This document shows positions 5,993 to 7,193 of a DNA stretch of 7,193 nt, in pieces; position 1 is the first letter of the stretch, and each line of letters opens with the position of its first letter. A program made the position numbers and the translations under genes. This DNA is from JBGSWC01 sp041752635 (GTDB taxonomy: Bacteria; Planctomycetota; Planctomycetia; Pirellulales; Lacipirellulaceae). The notes beneath the pieces were generated by a model. That model saw only the letters and a program-made list of their open reading frames with translations, searched no databases and was not told where the DNA came from. The stretch is from NCBI GenBank assembly GCA_041752635.1, contig JBGSWC010000437.1, positions 1 through 7,193 on the forward strand, in the 5' to 3' direction.

Positions 5993-6708
5993 GACTTTGC
6001 TTGCGCTGCTGGCTTTCGGAACTTCAGCAGGTAGTTTTCTTTCAGCCCCTCGACCTTCGGCTCGTCGACAAATTCAAAACCAGCCGACTCGATTTCTTGG
6101 CGAAACACTTCTTTGCCAGCACGCACATGCTCGAGCAGCCACTCGCGCGACGTGCCTTCGATCCGCTCGAAGTCGACGACCGTCAGCGTGCCCCCTGGCA
6201 CGAGCGCCGCGTAGATCGATGCGAGCGTCTTCGGCGGAAACTCAAAATGGTGATAGGTGTCGCAAATGAAAACCGCGTCGACCGACGCCGGCGGCAACGT
6301 CACTGAGGTTGCCGTGCACATGACGGGAGTCACATTCGTGAGCTTGGCCTCGTCAATGCGAGTGGCGATATGCTCAATAAACCGGGGCGAGATGTCGACC
6401 GCATACACCCAGCCTTCGTCCCCCACATGATTCGCAAACAGGGCGGTATAGAGCCCAGTGCCGGCACCAATATCAGCCACCCGGTCGCCCGCCTTAATGC
6501 CAGTCGCCTTGAGCACCGCGTCGCGCGACGCAAACACCTCGCGGCTCTCGACCTCGAAGTTTTTCATCCACTCCTGCGGATCGAGCTTGGGATCAAGAAA
6601 CCTTTCGTTGATACTCGCGTCGGCACCCACAGGTGCAGGCGATTCGCGCTGGGCCAGTGCAATCGAAAATTGAGTTGCTAACAGGAAGCAGAGCAGGAGA
6701 GTTTTCAT
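5989..6708 (-). CDS. Exported class I SAM-dependent methyltransferase
   Basis: This 239-residue protein has a Rossmann-type methyltransferase core: motif I VADIGAGTG (77-85), an acidic VYAVDIS motif for the SAM ribose, the DAVFICDTYHHFEFP segment, and LVPGGTLTVVDFER. The start at ATG 6708 gives MKTLLLCFLLATQFSIALAQ, a classic signal peptide with likely cleavage after Ala19. An ATG at 6741 would put 11 extra residues in front, encoded partly by a tandem repeat, and is less likely. Family members with a signal peptide are, as I recall, common in planctomycetes and some other phyla; the substrate is unknown. Export is puzzling because SAM is made in the cytoplasm. It overlaps the permease start by four bases and is first in this leftward pair. 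Loss of the signal by misprediction is possible but the hydrophobic core is strong. Confidence 0.9.
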   Translation of the reverse strand: MKTLLLCFLLATQFSIALAQRESPAPVGADASINERFLDPKLDPQEWMKNFEVESREVFASRDAVLKATGIKAGDRVADIGAGTGLYTALFANHVGDEGWVYAVDISPRFIEHIATRIDEAKLTNVTPVMCTATSVTLPPASVDAVFICDTYHHFEFPPKTLASIYAALVPGGTLTVVDFERIEGTSREWLLEHVRAGKEVFRQEIESAGFEFVDEPKVEGLKENYLLKFRKPAAQAKS

Positions 6709-6730
6709 ATCGTTGCGGTTCTCAAATAAA

Positions 6731-6766
6731 GGAGTGAGCAAGGAGTGAGCAAGGAGTAAGCGGAGT
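6731..6766. repeat. 11-bp tandem repeat GGAGTGAGCAA
   Basis: Two exact copies of GGAGTGAGCAA (6731-6741 and 6742-6752) are followed by a decayed copy GGAGTAAGC and a final GGAGT. The array sits 22 bases upstream of the methyltransferase start, in its expected 5' leader. On the coding strand of that gene it reads TTGCTCACTCC, so it does not supply a ribosome binding site. Confidence 0.8.
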
Positions 6767-6768
6767 TG

Positions 6769-6873
6769 TTTGACAGGATAACAGGATCGGCGGGATTTGT
6801 AGGATGAATATTTTCAATCGTTCTGTGTATCATCCGGTTCATCGTGCCGATCCCGCCATCGTGTCCGTTCAAA
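6769..6873. repeat. GGAT-rich imperfect long hairpin
   Basis: The left arm has spaced GGAT words (ACAGGAT, GGCGGGAT, GTAGGATGA) and the right arm their complements. Perfect paired blocks are TTTGA (6769-6773) with TCAAA (6869-6873), GGCGGGAT (6789-6796) with ATCCCGCC (6850-6857), and GGATGA (6802-6807) with TCATCC (6830-6835). The pairs nest in the right order, so one long interrupted stem-loop of about 105 bases can form. It resembles the ACAGGAT/ATCCTGT intergenic repeats I recall from many genomes. It lies upstream of the methyltransferase and may contain or disturb its promoter. Confidence 0.7.
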
Positions 6874-6879
6874 ATCGGC

Positions 6880-7014
6880 GCGGTGCGAATTTTGTCGCGC
6901 TTCGCAAAAATCGATCGAGGTGCGAAATTCGGCGACTTTTGCACCCTCGCGATTCACTAAACCCCACGATTCGCAGTGCCAACCGAGATGGCGCGGTGCA
7001 AAACTCGGGGAATT
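6880..7014 (+). repeat. Diverged direct copies of a GCGGTGCGAAA-like motif
   Basis: Copies start at 6880 (GCGGTGCGAATTTTGTCGCG), 6917 (GAGGTGCGAAATTCGGCGAC) and 6993 (GCGGTGCAAAACTCGGGGAA). The spacings are 37 and 76 bases, that is about one and two periods of 38. The second copy can also form a 9-bp hairpin with one G-T pair: GGTGCGAAA (6919-6927) with TTTTGCACC (6937-6945). No function is assigned. Confidence 0.45.
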
Positions 7015-7155
7015 TAAGTCTATTGACGTCGTTTTCGGGCGCACAAAAATCATTCGGAGTTGATCGCAATTCACGGGCGAGCCAAGCGGAGGCACCCAAG
7101 CGCGGGGCGCTTCGCACGACGTTCGTTTTAGCATACCACTGGGGGGATTTCGACA

Positions 7156-7193
7156 ATGATTTTTGGCCGGGTTGCGGAGCGGTGGCACCGCAG
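7156..7193 (+). CDS. Possible start of a rightward gene, truncated by window end
   Basis: ATG 7156 is preceded by a G-run, GGGGGGA (7141-7147), at a spacing of eight bases, acceptable for a Shine-Dalgarno site. The frame stays open to the window end and begins MIFGRVAERWHR. Twelve codons are too few to recognise a family or to rule out chance. The repeat-rich region upstream would then be the shared control region of two divergent genes. Confidence 0.3.
   Translation, partial: MIFGRVAERWHR

Larger units (their letters stand above)
6709..7155. other. Long non-coding stretch with several repeat types
   Basis: No convincing gene is present. From left to right it holds the methyltransferase leader, an 11-bp tandem repeat, a GGAT-rich hairpin and, from 6880 to about 7014, three diverged copies of a GGTGCRAAA motif. 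Minus-strand open frames of up to 124 codons (7188-6814) run straight through the hairpin and look unlike a folded protein. The divergent arrangement suggests promoters for both the leftward methyltransferase and a possible rightward gene at 7156, but I cannot identify them. Confidence 0.55.

Noticed and set aside
6814..7188. A 124-codon minus-strand open frame at the right end
   Set aside because: It runs through the GGAT hairpin and the GGTGCRAAA copies, lacks any hydrophobic pattern of a folded protein, and alternative frames there are equally open.

Overview
The window looks like a piece of a planctomycete chromosome, probably of the Pirellula/Blastopirellula type. The reasons are the gene set (an orphan sigma-54 activator, a HemX-like membrane protein and HemA, plus an exported class I methyltransferase), mostly GC-rich coding sequence, few clear Shine-Dalgarno sites, and gaps filled with short degenerate repeats. 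This assignment is an inference from recognised families, not a database result.

Rightward half (1-3894, plus strand): the 3' end of a helical, HEAT-like protein (1-369); a short repeat-rich gap; a sigma-54 enhancer-binding protein with no sensor domain (558-1610); a HemX/CcsA-like integral membrane protein (1685-2620); and hemA, glutamyl-tRNA reductase (2617-3894). HemX and HemA overlap by ATGA. HemA commits glutamate to tetrapyrrole synthesis, and HemX-type proteins are the usual neighbours of hemA, so this is a heme-supply unit with a transcription activator in front of it.

Leftward half (3947-6708, minus strand): an exported SAM-dependent methyltransferase (6708-5989) is followed by an APC-family amino acid permease (5992-4604) whose TTG start overlaps the methyltransferase stop (TTGA). 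Beyond the permease lies a small zinc-ribbon protein (4459-3947) in a stretch of visibly lower GC. The zinc-ribbon gene and hemA converge.

The right end (6709-7193) has no convincing complete gene. It holds an 11-bp tandem repeat, a GGAT-rich imperfect hairpin, and diverged copies of a GGTGCRAAA motif. The last 38 bases may hold the start of a rightward gene.

No defence system, CRISPR, transposase, tRNA or rRNA was seen. The most unusual signal is the intergenic DNA. Most gaps carry a different family of short, often palindromic repeat, and in three genes the repeat supplies the stop codon or the C-terminal codons. The clearest case is a three-hairpin palindromic element at 2519-2596 inside the 3' end of hemX, just upstream of the hemA ribosome binding site.
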